Of a stretch of 64,000 bases of DNA, positions 51,725-60,781 are shown piece after piece. Positions within the stretch are counted from its first letter, which is position 1. The number at the start of each line of letters is the position of its first letter. The position numbers were made by a program, and so were the translations under genes. Under the pieces are notes generated by a model. The model did no database searches and was not told the DNA's origin. It saw nothing but the letters and a program-made list of their open reading frames with translations. Source of the stretch: Reinekea marina (GTDB lineage: Bacteria; Pseudomonadota; Gammaproteobacteria; Pseudomonadales; Natronospirillaceae); contig NZ_JAUFQI010000001.1 of NCBI RefSeq assembly GCF_030409715.1, positions 1,549,001 through 1,613,000 of the forward strand, written 5' to 3'.

Positions 51725-51810
51725 ATGCCTAGAAGAAGGTCGACAGCGGGATCGAACCTAATCGGGTTCGTTCGGAATGCCGCACCACCCGCATAGCTCC
51801 ACCAAATTCT

Positions 51811-51840
51811 AAAAGCACGTATTAATTACGTGCTTTTTTT
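51811..51840 (+). terminator. Terminator copy 2 (in repeat unit 2)
   Basis: It is identical to copy 1 and lies exactly 116 bp downstream; it would stop transcripts that read through copy 1. Confidence 0.85.
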
Positions 51841-51926
51841 ATGCCTAGAAGAAAGTCGACAGCGGGATCGAACCTAATCGGGTTCGTTCGGAATGCCGCA
51901 CCACCCGCATAGCTCCACCAAATTCT

Positions 51927-51956
51927 AAAAGCACGTAATTAATACGTGCTTTTTTT
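51927..51956 (+). terminator. Terminator copy 3 with inverted loop
   Basis: It has the same stem as copies 1 and 2 but loop ATTAA, the reverse complement of TTAAT. The T run is intact (51950-51956). Confidence 0.85.
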
Positions 51957-51988
51957 ATGCCTGAAGTATTCTACTGTGGCAGGGTGCG

Positions 51989-52095
51989 CCTTGGGGCTCG
52001 ATTGGTTTTGATTGGTCGCTCAAGCGCATCCTTGCGCCGCTAAACTTCGGCATCCATGCCTCAGATTCCCACCCAAAACCAATCAATCCCCAAGG
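51989..52095. repeat. Long imperfect inverted repeat upstream of pyrB
   Basis: A 27-bp left arm (51989-52015) and right arm (52069-52095) share CCTTGGGG and GATTGGTTTTG in inverted orientation (about 22 of 27 positions). The 53-bp centre contains smaller hairpins (GCGCATCCTTGCGC, GGCATCCATGCC). There is no open frame. It could be a REP/MITE-like element or a structured RNA. Nothing else coding is seen from 51963 to 52295. Confidence 0.65.
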
Positions 52096-52142
52096 CTCAG
52101 CGCAAAACATGCCTACTTTAGTGAGGTCATATCATCTTATCA

Positions 52143-52169
52143 AACTTGCAGCTTATAACTTGCAGCTTA
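52143..52169 (+). repeat. 13-bp tandem repeat (AACTTGCAGCTTA)
   Basis: Two perfect copies at 52143-52155 and 52157-52169, one base apart, lie between the long inverted repeat and the pyrB promoter. Role unknown. Confidence 0.8.
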
Positions 52170-52263
52170 AAACTACCTTATCGCCTCTCAGTGTTTTTTG
52201 ATCTTACCCGATGCCCGCAGCCCAAAACACGACCCAATCCCTAGTCAGTTATCGAAAGTTTGT

Positions 52264-52269
52264 TATAAT
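52264..52269 (+). promoter_or_regulatory. Candidate -10 box of pyrBI
   Basis: A perfect TATAAT lies 26 bp upstream of the pyrB ATG; the -35 region (around 52241-52247) is poor. The short leader (under 25 nt) leaves no space for a pyrL-type leader peptide or attenuator. Confidence 0.5.
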
Positions 52270-52295
52270 GCCGCAAATTCGACTAGAGCCCTGTC

Positions 52296-53234
52296 ATGGC
52301 GAACCCTTTATATCGGAAAAACATCGTTTCTATCTCTGACCTTTCTAAGTCTGATCTCGAATTAATTGTCCAATTAGCCCAAATTTTTAAACACAAAGGT
52401 GCATCACCGTATTTGGCCGGTAAGGTTATTGCGAGCTGTTTTTTTGAAGCGTCGACTCGAACTCGATTGTCGTTTGAAACAGCGGTGCAAAGGCTAGGGG
52501 GGAGTTTAATAGGCTTCTCTGACGGTGCTAATACGTCGGTTAAAAAAGGTGAAACCTTAACGGATTCAATCCACATGATTTCATCGTACGCTGATGCCAT
52601 TATCATGAGGCACCCAAAGGAAGGGTCAGCGCGACTTGCTTCTGAGGTTTCTACGGTTCCGATCATTAATGGCGGTGATGGTGCCAACCAACATCCTACT
52701 CAAACTTTGTTGGATCTTTTCACAATTTCAGAGTGCCAGGGTAAGTTAGATAACTTAACCATAGCTTTTGTCGGCGATCTTAAATACGGTCGAACTGTGC
52801 ACTCCTTAGCTCAGGCGTTGTCTTACTTTAAGCCAACTTTTTTGTTCGTTGCACCCGATGTTCTCTCTATGCCTGGTTACATTCTTGAAGGGCTGGAACA
52901 GCATGATATAACCGTGAAAAAGGTAAGTTCATTAGAAGAGGCCGTTGAGCAGGTTGATATTTTGTACATGACACGTGTTCAAAAGGAGCGCTTCGACCCA
53001 ACAGAATACATGCATATTGCCTCTCAATATGTGTTAACGGAGACTATGTTAAAAAACGCTAAGCCAAATATGAGGGTAATGCACCCTTTGCCGCGGGTTG
53101 ATGAAATACACCCTGATGTTGATTCAACTAAACATGCTTATTACTTCGAACAAGCCGAAAATGGAGTTTACGCTCGCCAAGCGCTGCTGGCCTTAGTCAT
53201 GAATGAAACAATAAAGGAGATTGATCATGCGTGA
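52296..53234 (+). CDS. pyrB: Aspartate carbamoyltransferase catalytic subunit PyrB
   Basis: PyrB joins carbamoyl phosphate and aspartate in pyrimidine synthesis. The 312-residue chain has the carbamoyl-phosphate motif [14 protein letters not shown], the HPTQTLLDL segment, [15 protein letters not shown] and the [10 protein letters not shown] loop. It is the enterobacterial-type catalytic chain: length and motifs fit class B ATCase, and the regulatory chain pyrI follows with an 8-bp overlap. This differs from Pseudomonas, which has pyrB with a pyrC-like partner. Confidence 0.96.
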   Translation: MANPLYRKNIVSISDLSKSDLELIVQLAQIFKHKGASPYLAGKVIASCFFEASTRTRLSFETAVQRLGGSLIGFSDGANTSVKKGETLTDSIHMISSYADAIIMRHPKEGSARLASEVSTVPIINGGDGANQHPTQTLLDLFTISECQGKLDNLTIAFVGDLKYGRTVHSLAQALSYFKPTFLFVAPDVLSMPGYILEGLEQHDITVKKVSSLEEAVEQVDILYMTRVQKERFDPTEYMHIASQYVLTETMLKNAKPNMRVMHPLPRVDEIHPDVDSTKHAYYFEQAENGVYARQALLALVMNETIKEIDHA

Positions 53235-53679
53235 GACAATGGCTGTTGAGGCGATTACAGAAGGCACGGTGATTGATCACATTCCTGCGGGTCAGGGCTT
53301 GAATATTTTGGCGAGAATTCAAAAACGTAATCCGGATGCTCGATTAACCGTGGGGCTTAACTTACCTTCTAAAGGCAGTGGTTTAAAAGACATCGTTAAA
53401 GTAGAAGGTTGGTTGTTTTCTGAGCAGGATGCAGCGGAGATGGCCTTATATGCGCCTTCCGCTACGGTAAATATTATCACCAATTACAAGGTTGATAAAA
53501 AGTTTCAAATTGGCTTACCTGAGCACTTTGTTGGCATTTTTGAATGCCCGAACTCTAATTGCATCAGTCATAGTGAGCCAACAGCAACGCGTTTTATAGT
53601 TCGGCGAAAATCAGATCAAATAGCGTTGCGCTGTCACTATTGCGAGCGCAGTTTTTCTGACGCTCTGTTTAAGCACTAA
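53227..53679 (+). CDS. pyrI: Aspartate carbamoyltransferase regulatory subunit PyrI
   Basis: PyrI gives the class B enzyme its nucleotide control. The 150-residue product has the allosteric domain ([22 protein letters not shown]) and the zinc domain with four cysteines (CPNSNC and CHYC). ATG 53227 has AAAGGAG eight bases upstream and is preferred over a TTG six bases earlier. Coupling to pyrB by an 8-bp overlap is typical. Confidence 0.96.
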   Translation: MRETMAVEAITEGTVIDHIPAGQGLNILARIQKRNPDARLTVGLNLPSKGSGLKDIVKVEGWLFSEQDAAEMALYAPSATVNIITNYKVDKKFQIGLPEHFVGIFECPNSNCISHSEPTATRFIVRRKSDQIALRCHYCERSFSDALFKH

Positions 53680-53715
53680 ATTACTGATTTATCAGCGATT
53701 TTAATCGATAATCTG

Positions 53716-53743
53716 TTGCTTATTTCATCATCATCTTTATAGT
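53716..53743 (+). promoter_or_regulatory. Candidate pheST promoter
   Basis: TTGCTT (53716-53721), a 16-bp spacer and TATAGT (53738-53743) lie 45 bp before pheS. No phenylalanine-rich leader peptide (pheM type) is seen. Confidence 0.42.
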
Positions 53744-53767
53744 TAAAGGCTTTGCAAACCGACTTAG

Positions 53768-54805
<1,038 letters not shown>

Positions 54806-54825
54806 AACGGTAAGGAACAGAGTCA

Positions 54826-57201
54826 ATGAAAATCAGTGAAAAGTGGTTGCGTCAGTGGGTCAATCCAGCGATTACCGCTCAGGACATGATGGATCAAATT
54901 ACAATGGCCGGTTTGGAAGTGGATGGGTTTGAACCCGTTGCTGAAAACTTTTCAGGTGTTGTTGTAGGAGAGATTTTAACGGCAAAGCAGCATCCAAATG
55001 CCGATAAACTGCAAGTTTGTGAAGTATCTAACGGTAGCGAAACCGTCCAGGTCGTGTGTGGCGCGCCAAACGCTCGTGCGGGTTTAAAAGTGGCCTTTGC
55101 CCAAGTAGGGGCGGTTTTACCGGGCGATTTTATAATTAAAAAAGCCAAGTTACGTCAAGAAGAAAGCAACGGCATGTTATGCAGTGAAAAAGAGCTCGGG
55201 CTGTCAGAAAGCCACGATGGCATTATGGAGTTAGCTGCAGATGCGCCTTTAGGCGAAGACCTGCGTACTTATTTTGATTTAGACGATATCGCTATAGATA
55301 TCGATTTAACACCGAACCGTGCCGATTGTTTAAGTATTGCCGGTATTGCACGTGAAGTTGGTGTTTTAAATGATATCGCTGTTGAAGCACCCTCAATAGA
55401 AGCTGTTAAGCCAAGCCACAATGAAGTATTCGAGGTTGAGTTGGCCGATGGCAAAGGGTGCCCGCGTTATGTAGGACGAGTGCTAAACGATGTAGATGTA
55501 TCAGCCACTACGCCGTTGTGGATGGTCGAAAAGCTACGCCGTGGTGGCATTCGTTCAATCGACCCAGTCGTTGATGTAACCAACTACGTGATGCTTGAAC
55601 TCGGCCAGCCAATGCATGGTTTCGATTTAGACCAGCTCAACGGCAAAATTGTGGTTCGAAAAGCGCAAAAAGGCGAAAAAATCACCTTGCTAGATGGCCA
55701 AGAAATGACTCTAACGCCCGATATATTGGTCATCGCAGATGAAACAGGCCCGCTGGCTATGGCTGGAATAATGGGTGGCGAAAACAGTGGCGTTTCGGCA
55801 AGTACTAAACGGGTTTTCTTAGAAAGTGCCTTCTTTGCGCCAATTGAAATTGCTGGTAAAGCACGAGCTAATGGCCTTCATACCGATTCCAGTCACCGTT
55901 TTGAGCGCGGCGTTGATTATTCAGGGCAAGAGCGAGCGGTTGAGCGTGCAACGGCACTATTGGTCGATATATGTGGAGCCAAACCTGGTCCATTGGTGGT
56001 TCGTGAAGATACCTCAAATGTACCTGCGGCCGCTGAGATTGAACTCCACAGTGATACAGTCACAAGCAGCCTAGGCATGGCGTTAGAAGATTCTGTGATT
56101 AAGCAGATTTTAATAGGCTTAGGGTTTGAATTAGTCAGCGAAAAAGCAGGTTACTGGAAAGTTAAAGCTCCCACTTGGCGTTTTGATATGGCTATTCAGG
56201 CAGACTTAATTGAAGAAATTGCCCGTATCTATGGGTACAACAAACTTCCGGTAACAGCACCAACTGCGGCATTGAAGCCTCAAGGTAAAAAAGAGCAGCA
56301 AGTTGATACTAACGCGTTAGTTGATCGCATGGTGTCTTTAGGGTACCAAGAAGCCATAACCTACAGCTTTGTAGAGCCAGATATGCAAAAAGCCATGTTC
56401 CCTAAACTAGAGAGCATTGCATTAGCAAACCCTATTTCAGCTGATATGGCGGTAATGCGGGTATCATTGTGGCCCGGATTGTTAAAAGCGGCACAACATA
56501 ACTTGAACCGCCAAGCCGATCGTATTCGTCTGATTGAAACAGGCCAGCGCTTTATTCAAGAAGAAAAAGGCTTAGAGCAAATCGATATGTTATCGGGTGT
56601 TGTTTCAGGCTCTCGATTGGCGAAAGGCTGGTATGAAAATGGTGAACTGGTCGATTTTTACGATGTAAAGGGCGATTTAGAGCAGCTTTTATCCGCGATC
56701 AAAGGGGTATCTTTTGACTTTGTTCCAGGAACGCATTCTGCTTTACATCCTGGCCAATGTGCTAGAATTGAACGTGAAGGTAAGTTAGTTGGGTATGTGG
56801 GCGCTTTGCACCCATCCTTGGCTAAGCAGTTTGGTATTAAACAAAGCGTTTTCTTGTTCGAATTGCGACTGGATCGAACGTTGACTGCTGAGCTCCCTGA
56901 ATTTACGCCATTGTCGAAATTCCCATCAACTACACGAGATTTAGCCGTAGTGGTAGATGAAGAAAGCCCAGTCGAGGATGTGCTCAGTAGCGTTAGGGAA
57001 ATGGCGGGTGAAGACCTAATTAGCCTCAACCTATTTGACATATATCGTGGCAAAGGTATTGATTCTAAACGAAAAAGCCTTGCAATGGGCTTGACGTGGC
57101 AGCATCCTTCGCGCACTCTTACAGATGAAGAAATAAATCGATTCATGGAATCGATCATCAACACCCTGCAGACCAGACACGATGCTGTGCTAAGGGGATA
57201 A
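54826..57201 (+). CDS. pheT: Phenylalanyl-tRNA synthetase beta subunit PheT
   Basis: The 791-residue beta chain has an N-terminal tRNA-binding OB domain (about 39-150, [13 protein letters not shown]), the B3/B4 editing domain (about 200-400), B5 with [14 protein letters not shown], the catalytic-like core and a C-terminal ferredoxin-fold anticodon-binding domain (about 697-790, [15 protein letters not shown]). Length is standard. Confidence 0.97.
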   Translation: MKISEKWLRQWVNPAITAQDMMDQITMAGLEVDGFEPVAENFSGVVVGEILTAKQHPNADKLQVCEVSNGSETVQVVCGAPNARAGLKVAFAQVGAVLPGDFIIKKAKLRQEESNGMLCSEKELGLSESHDGIMELAADAPLGEDLRTYFDLDDIAIDIDLTPNRADCLSIAGIAREVGVLNDIAVEAPSIEAVKPSHNEVFEVELADGKGCPRYVGRVLNDVDVSATTPLWMVEKLRRGGIRSIDPVVDVTNYVMLELGQPMHGFDLDQLNGKIVVRKAQKGEKITLLDGQEMTLTPDILVIADETGPLAMAGIMGGENSGVSASTKRVFLESAFFAPIEIAGKARANGLHTDSSHRFERGVDYSGQERAVERATALLVDICGAKPGPLVVREDTSNVPAAAEIELHSDTVTSSLGMALEDSVIKQILIGLGFELVSEKAGYWKVKAPTWRFDMAIQADLIEEIARIYGYNKLPVTAPTAALKPQGKKEQQVDTNALVDRMVSLGYQEAITYSFVEPDMQKAMFPKLESIALANPISADMAVMRVSLWPGLLKAAQHNLNRQADRIRLIETGQRFIQEEKGLEQIDMLSGVVSGSRLAKGWYENGELVDFYDVKGDLEQLLSAIKGVSFDFVPGTHSALHPGQCARIEREGKLVGYVGALHPSLAKQFGIKQSVFLFELRLDRTLTAELPEFTPLSKFPSTTRDLAVVVDEESPVEDVLSSVREMAGEDLISLNLFDIYRGKGIDSKRKSLAMGLTWQHPSRTLTDEEINRFMESIINTLQTRHDAVLRG

Positions 57202-57230
57202 CAAGAAAAAGTAAGCTAAGGAGCCCTTTA

Positions 57231-57533
57231 ATGGCGCTGACGAAAGCTGAAATGGCAGAGCGTTTGTACGACGAATTAGGTCTTAACAAGCGAGAAGCGA
57301 AAGAAATGGTCGAGATTTTCTTTGAAGAAATTCGTGAAAGTCTCGTCAATAATGAGCAGGTGAAGTTATCGGGGTTCGGTAACTTTGACCTACGGGACAA
57401 GCGGCAGCGTCCTGGAAGGAATCCAAAAACAGGCGAAGAAATCCCTATTTCTGCTCGTCGTGTGGTGACTTTTCGACCTGGCCAAAAACTTAAAGTGACC
57501 GTCGAAGCCTATGCTGGAACCGAGCCAGAATGA
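57231..57533 (+). CDS. ihfA: Integration host factor subunit alpha IhfA
   Basis: IhfA with IhfB bends DNA in recombination, replication and transcription. The 100-residue HU-fold protein begins [20 protein letters not shown] and has the beta-arm [24 protein letters not shown] with the proline that intercalates DNA. It follows pheT as in most gammaproteobacteria and overlaps the MerR-like gene by 23 bp. Confidence 0.97.
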   Translation: MALTKAEMAERLYDELGLNKREAKEMVEIFFEEIRESLVNNEQVKLSGFGNFDLRDKRQRPGRNPKTGEEIPISARRVVTFRPGQKLKVTVEAYAGTEPE

Positions 57534-57873
57534 TGAACTCCCGGTAATTCCGGGGAAACGTTATTTTACCATTGGTGAAGTAAGTGAATTATGCGCCGTA
57601 AAGCCGCATGTTCTACGTTATTGGGAACAAGAATTCCCACAGTTAAGCCCTGTAAAGCGCCGTGGTAATCGACGCTATTATCAGCGTGAAGACGTCGTTT
57701 TGATCCGCCAAATTCGCCATCTTTTGTACGAAGACGGTTATACCATTGGTGGTGCTCGTCAAAAATTATCAGAACCTGAAGACGCTGAAGCGGTTCAGCA
57801 ACAGCATCAAGCCCTGATTAGAGAAATGATTGACGAACTTGAAGCGGTGCTTGAGTTATTAAAAATCAGCTAA
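57511..57873 (+). CDS. MerR-family small regulator downstream of ihfA
   Basis: The 120-residue product has an N-terminal MerR winged helix-turn-helix ([40 protein letters not shown], residues about 18-57) and a short helical dimerisation tail; it lacks an effector domain. The same gene sits behind ihfA in Pseudomonas with near-identical HTH. The target is unknown. Its start lies within ihfA (23-bp overlap), so it is coupled to IhfA synthesis. Confidence 0.9.
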   Translation: MLEPSQNDELPVIPGKRYFTIGEVSELCAVKPHVLRYWEQEFPQLSPVKRRGNRRYYQREDVVLIRQIRHLLYEDGYTIGGARQKLSEPEDAEAVQQQHQALIREMIDELEAVLELLKIS

Positions 57874-57923
57874 TCTGAAGAAAACCTTTTATTTTTCAAT
57901 AAGTTAAATTAGAATCTCCGTAT

Positions 57924-58000
57924 CGGGTATTAGCGCAGTCTGGTAGCGCACCGTTCTGGGGGAGCGGTGGTCGTCGGTTCAAATCCGGCATACCCGACCA
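57924..58000 (+). tRNA. tRNA-Pro (anticodon GGG)
   Basis: The 77-nt cloverleaf has acceptor stem CGGGTAT with ATACCCG, the D arm GCGCAGTCTGGTAGCGC, anticodon loop CTGGGGG (anticodon GGG, reading CCC/CCU), T arm GTCGG-TTCAAAT-CCGGC region and an encoded CCA (57998-58000). Its location after ihfA and the MerR gene matches Pseudomonas. Confidence 0.95.
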
Positions 58001-58018
58001 AATTATTCTTTCAAAATC

Positions 58019-58041
58019 AGCAGCTTAGAGCTGCTTTTTTT
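58019..58041 (+). terminator. Rho-independent terminator of tRNA-Pro
   Basis: A 7-bp stem AGCAGCT (58019-58025) with loop TAG and complement (58029-58035) is followed by seven Ts. Confidence 0.88.
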
Positions 58042-58084
58042 GTGCCTGAAATAACTCGCTCAATATTCTCTACGTTTTGCAAAG

Positions 58085-58531
58085 TTATTCGAGGACGTTT
58101 GGCCAGTTCTTATCCGCTTCAGCGATAAACGCTTCTTTTTGCTGTAACCATTGTGACTGTATTTTTTGGCTGTAGTTTAAGTAGAGCTTACCTTCATGGA
58201 TCGTAAATTGAGTTGGATCTACTCCGGCAACGCTATTTTTTGCAACAGCATAAGCGCAATATCCGCCATACTGAGGGGCATAAGTTTCGGGTGATGCCAC
58301 GAATAAAGCTTTATTCTCGGCGCTGCTAAATAACCAATTTGCGCCTTGCCATTCAAAAGAGTGTGAAGTGTCTCCTTTTATTGCCTTATTGAGTGTGAAG
58401 TAGGCCACACTGTCATAGCCTTTTATCGCTAAATTATTATGCCAAGGTGTGTATATTGCGTCCGCAGCAAATGCAGTAGAAAAACCAATATAACCCAATA
58501 AAAATAGCGTTTTTAGTTTTAGAGTTTTCAT
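58085..58531 (-). CDS. YHS-domain periplasmic protein
   Basis: The 148-residue product has a signal peptide (about 1-22) and a YHS domain: LAIKGYDSVAYFTLNKAIKGD, FEWQGANWLFSSAENKALFVASPETYAPQYGGYCAYAVA. YHS domains are small, often metal-related modules found in ATPases and periplasmic proteins. It is the last gene of a minus-strand run that starts with an ATP-grasp ligase and includes OlsF- and DinB-like genes. The ATG at 58531 has AGGAG upstream; a longer in-frame start would sit within dinB. Function unknown. Confidence 0.82.
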   Translation of the reverse strand: MKTLKLKTLFLLGYIGFSTAFAADAIYTPWHNNLAIKGYDSVAYFTLNKAIKGDTSHSFEWQGANWLFSSAENKALFVASPETYAPQYGGYCAYAVAKNSVAGVDPTQFTIHEGKLYLNYSQKIQSQWLQQKEAFIAEADKNWPNVLE

Positions 58532-58541
58532 AACGAGGCTC

Positions 58542-59042
58542 CTAGGCGGTCTTTTGGTAGTTGAATGTCGAAGGTGCAACGCCGATTGAGTCGGGAACGG
58601 AATGGCCATGCAATTTAGCTAATAGCGCGGCGTAAGCTAGGTGGTGAACTGTGTGGTTGATCAGGTACAACAATTCGCGTTCGGCGGTCGATTCAATCGT
58701 AACGTTCGTTGGCCTGCCAAGTTCCGTATCAGAGATGACCTTTATGGCCTGTTTATCTAGAACTAAGGTCTGCAGCCACACGATAAAATGATTTGTTGAT
58801 TCCAAAGCAAGAGGTCTTTGAAATTCTACTTGTGAGTCACGTGAACGATCATTGAAATTGATAAGCTGAGTTGGTAACCCACGCTCGAGACACTGATAGT
58901 GATCAAGAATATGCCTAATATGCTTACCAATGCTCGAAGGAGCATTAGGCAGAGTGCCTTTATAGGTTTCGTCGTGGCAACAGGTTACGAATGTCATAAC
59001 CTGCTCTAGAACGGCGATATTCGCTTTAATTAACTCGTTCAT
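58542..59042 (-). CDS. DinB-like helical-bundle protein
   Basis: The 166-residue protein is a DinB/YfiT-type four-helix bundle with candidate metal-binding histidines in SIGKHIRHILDHYQ (about 38-48) and in HTVHHLAYAALL (about 130-140). The family includes thiol-dependent transferases and stress proteins in many bacteria. Here the gene lies between olsF-like and YHS genes with a 17-bp overlap with the former, so it may be co-transcribed. No substrate can be named. Confidence 0.82.
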   Translation of the reverse strand: MNELIKANIAVLEQVMTFVTCCHDETYKGTLPNAPSSIGKHIRHILDHYQCLERGLPTQLINFNDRSRDSQVEFQRPLALESTNHFIVWLQTLVLDKQAIKVISDTELGRPTNVTIESTAERELLYLINHTVHHLAYAALLAKLHGHSVPDSIGVAPSTFNYQKTA

Positions 59043-60780
59043 TTTGTTCCCTATGTTGTTTAAAGAGTTCAGCGCCTTCCTTGGTAAGGTAGCGATTTAA
59101 ATAGCGTTCTGGCATTTGGTGCAAATCAACCAAGATGAGACCATCGAGTGAATCATTGAAACCACGATTAATGGAAAACCCAATGAATTTACCGTTCAGA
59201 GCAACATAGTGGCGAAGCAATACCGGGACTGTTTTACCGGGCTCACATAAACCAACCAGCTTATTGAACACAGCAATATCTTGAATAGCCGCAAGCATCG
59301 CCTTTGTCCAAATTTTGTTTTTCACTTTTAGCGGCACCAGTGGCTTAACATCGTCTAAAAATCGCTGCTCTGCTCTATAGCTTTCCATCATGGCATCCGA
59401 TATAAATGCTCGAGCCATGGTGCTGTGTTCTGAAGAAATACTGACGCAACCAAAGAGTTTTGAGTACTGCGGATGCTGAGCAACAAACCGTCCGATGCCT
59501 CGCCAGAGCAAGTCTAATGCAGAAGGGTGGCGTTGATAGGCTTGGGTCACGAAAGATCGCCCCACTTCCAGAGCACAACCAAACTTCTCCATATAGCGTT
59601 CATCAAATTTGTACAGACTGCGACTGTATAAGCCAGCGACTCCTTGTTGCGCTATGATTTTATCTGTCTCACCTAAGCGATAGCCGCCAACAATGGCGTT
59701 GTTTTTATGATCCCAAACAAATAGGTGAAGGTAATGTTTATCGTACTGATCATGGTCATAAGGGTTGCCTGTACCTTCTCCGGCGGCTCGGAAGGTAATT
59801 TCACGTGCTTCGGCAAGAGCCAAAAAAACTGAATTCAACTCTTTAAACGGAGCGCAATAAACGCTAAATTCAGATTTTCTTAGCAACTGGAATGGAGCTA
59901 AATGCTCAATATCTTTCAATAGTTGGCTTTGTTTAATGCTGCTTTTGACCTCGGAAACGGGGGCTAGTTTTTTGCTTATCAATTGTTTCGTTGGCGCTAA
60001 AAAATAAGTCGACATTCTGAGTTGTAAAGTAAGGGCTTGAGCAGAAGCAGACTTAGTACACTCTTTTTCGCTAAGTCGTTTGCCAATCGTCATTTTAAGA
60101 TGATATCCAATTTTGTTGCTTAATTGCCTTGGCAATAACAACGTTCGTAGCCGTTTGTGAATTAACCCCGCGGCATAAAAGTAAGCCGGGTTCCTACCAT
60201 GTATATAAATGGGTAAGCAGGAAGCTCGGTGCTTTAGCGCAAGCCTTCCTACCATGCTGTTCCAACTTTTATCTTGAACAGAAAAATTGTTCCACCTTGC
60301 GGCACTGACCTCACCAGCGGGAAAAACTATGAGTACACCACCGCGGGCTAAGTGCTTATCGGCATGGCGAACGCTTTGTAAATTATGAGCGGTGGCATTT
60401 TTTGAAAGTACATCAACACCTAGAAATACGTCATGGAACTCCGGAATTCTGGAAAGCATTTGGTTGGTTAATACTTTAGTGTCCGGTCGAACAGATAAGA
60501 CAGCGCGGGTAAGGGCTACACCATCCAAACCTCCAAATGGGTGGTTAGCAACAACAATTACAGGTCCAGATTCTGGTAGTTCTTCATTTAATGACGATCC
60601 TTGCAGTGTGACCTGAACCTTGAGCGAGGCTAGCGTATAGTCTAAAAACTGCTCTGAAGTTAAGTTATCGCGACGAGAATCGTATGCCGTTATAAGTGGC
60701 TTTAATCCCAGAGCCTTTTCTAATGTAGCAGCTATAAATTTAGAATGAATAGGCACACGAAATGGATTTGTGTCTTTCAT
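59026..60780 (-). CDS. olsF: Fused acyltransferase/GNAT protein, OlsF-type ornithine-lipid synthase
   Basis: The 584-residue protein has two parts. The N-terminal half is a lysophospholipid acyltransferase-like domain (about 40-270) with the motif NHPFGGLDG (Asn79, His80, Asp86) and FPAGEVSA. The C-terminal half (about 310-560) is a GNAT domain of the OlsB/hemolysin type with LEVGRSFVTQAYQRHPSALDLLWRGI-like residues. This OlsA-like plus OlsB-like fusion corresponds to OlsF, which in Serratia carries out both acylations of ornithine lipid synthesis. It starts one base after the ATP-grasp gene ends and overlaps dinB-like by 17 bp, so a link between the two enzymes is likely. The exact amino-acid head group is not known. 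Confidence 0.78.
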   Translation of the reverse strand: MKDTNPFRVPIHSKFIAATLEKALGLKPLITAYDSRRDNLTSEQFLDYTLASLKVQVTLQGSSLNEELPESGPVIVVANHPFGGLDGVALTRAVLSVRPDTKVLTNQMLSRIPEFHDVFLGVDVLSKNATAHNLQSVRHADKHLARGGVLIVFPAGEVSAARWNNFSVQDKSWNSMVGRLALKHRASCLPIYIHGRNPAYFYAAGLIHKRLRTLLLPRQLSNKIGYHLKMTIGKRLSEKECTKSASAQALTLQLRMSTYFLAPTKQLISKKLAPVSEVKSSIKQSQLLKDIEHLAPFQLLRKSEFSVYCAPFKELNSVFLALAEAREITFRAAGEGTGNPYDHDQYDKHYLHLFVWDHKNNAIVGGYRLGETDKIIAQQGVAGLYSRSLYKFDERYMEKFGCALEVGRSFVTQAYQRHPSALDLLWRGIGRFVAQHPQYSKLFGCVSISSEHSTMARAFISDAMMESYRAEQRFLDDVKPLVPLKVKNKIWTKAMLAAIQDIAVFNKLVGLCEPGKTVPVLLRHYVALNGKFIGFSINRGFNDSLDGLILVDLHQMPERYLNRYLTKEGAELFKQHREQNERVN

Positions 60781-60781
60781 A

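Larger units (their letters stand above)
51675..51962 (+). repeat. 116-bp tandem repeat built on the 3' end of tRNA-Ala (2.5 copies)
   Basis: Unit 1 is 51675-51790, unit 2 is 51791-51906 and a partial unit 3 runs from 51907 to about 51962. Each starts with the last 14 bases of tRNA-Ala (GCATAGCTCCACCA), continues with an identical spacer and a terminator hairpin, then an inverted T-arm fragment and CCGCACCACCC leading into the next unit. Units 1 and 2 differ by a single base (51738 G versus 51854 A). Unit 3 has the central five bases of its hairpin inverted and then diverges. The organisation is like that described for the E. coli tyrT locus, where a repeat carries the tRNA 3' end. Confidence 0.92.

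Noticed and set aside
51746-51806. Additional tRNA genes in repeat units
   Set aside because: Only the 3' acceptor strand and an inverted T-arm fragment are present; no D or anticodon arm can be formed.
51675-51962. CRISPR-like array
   Set aside because: The repeated unit is 116 bp with no unique spacers, contains terminator hairpins, and derives from the tRNA-Ala tail; no cas genes are nearby.
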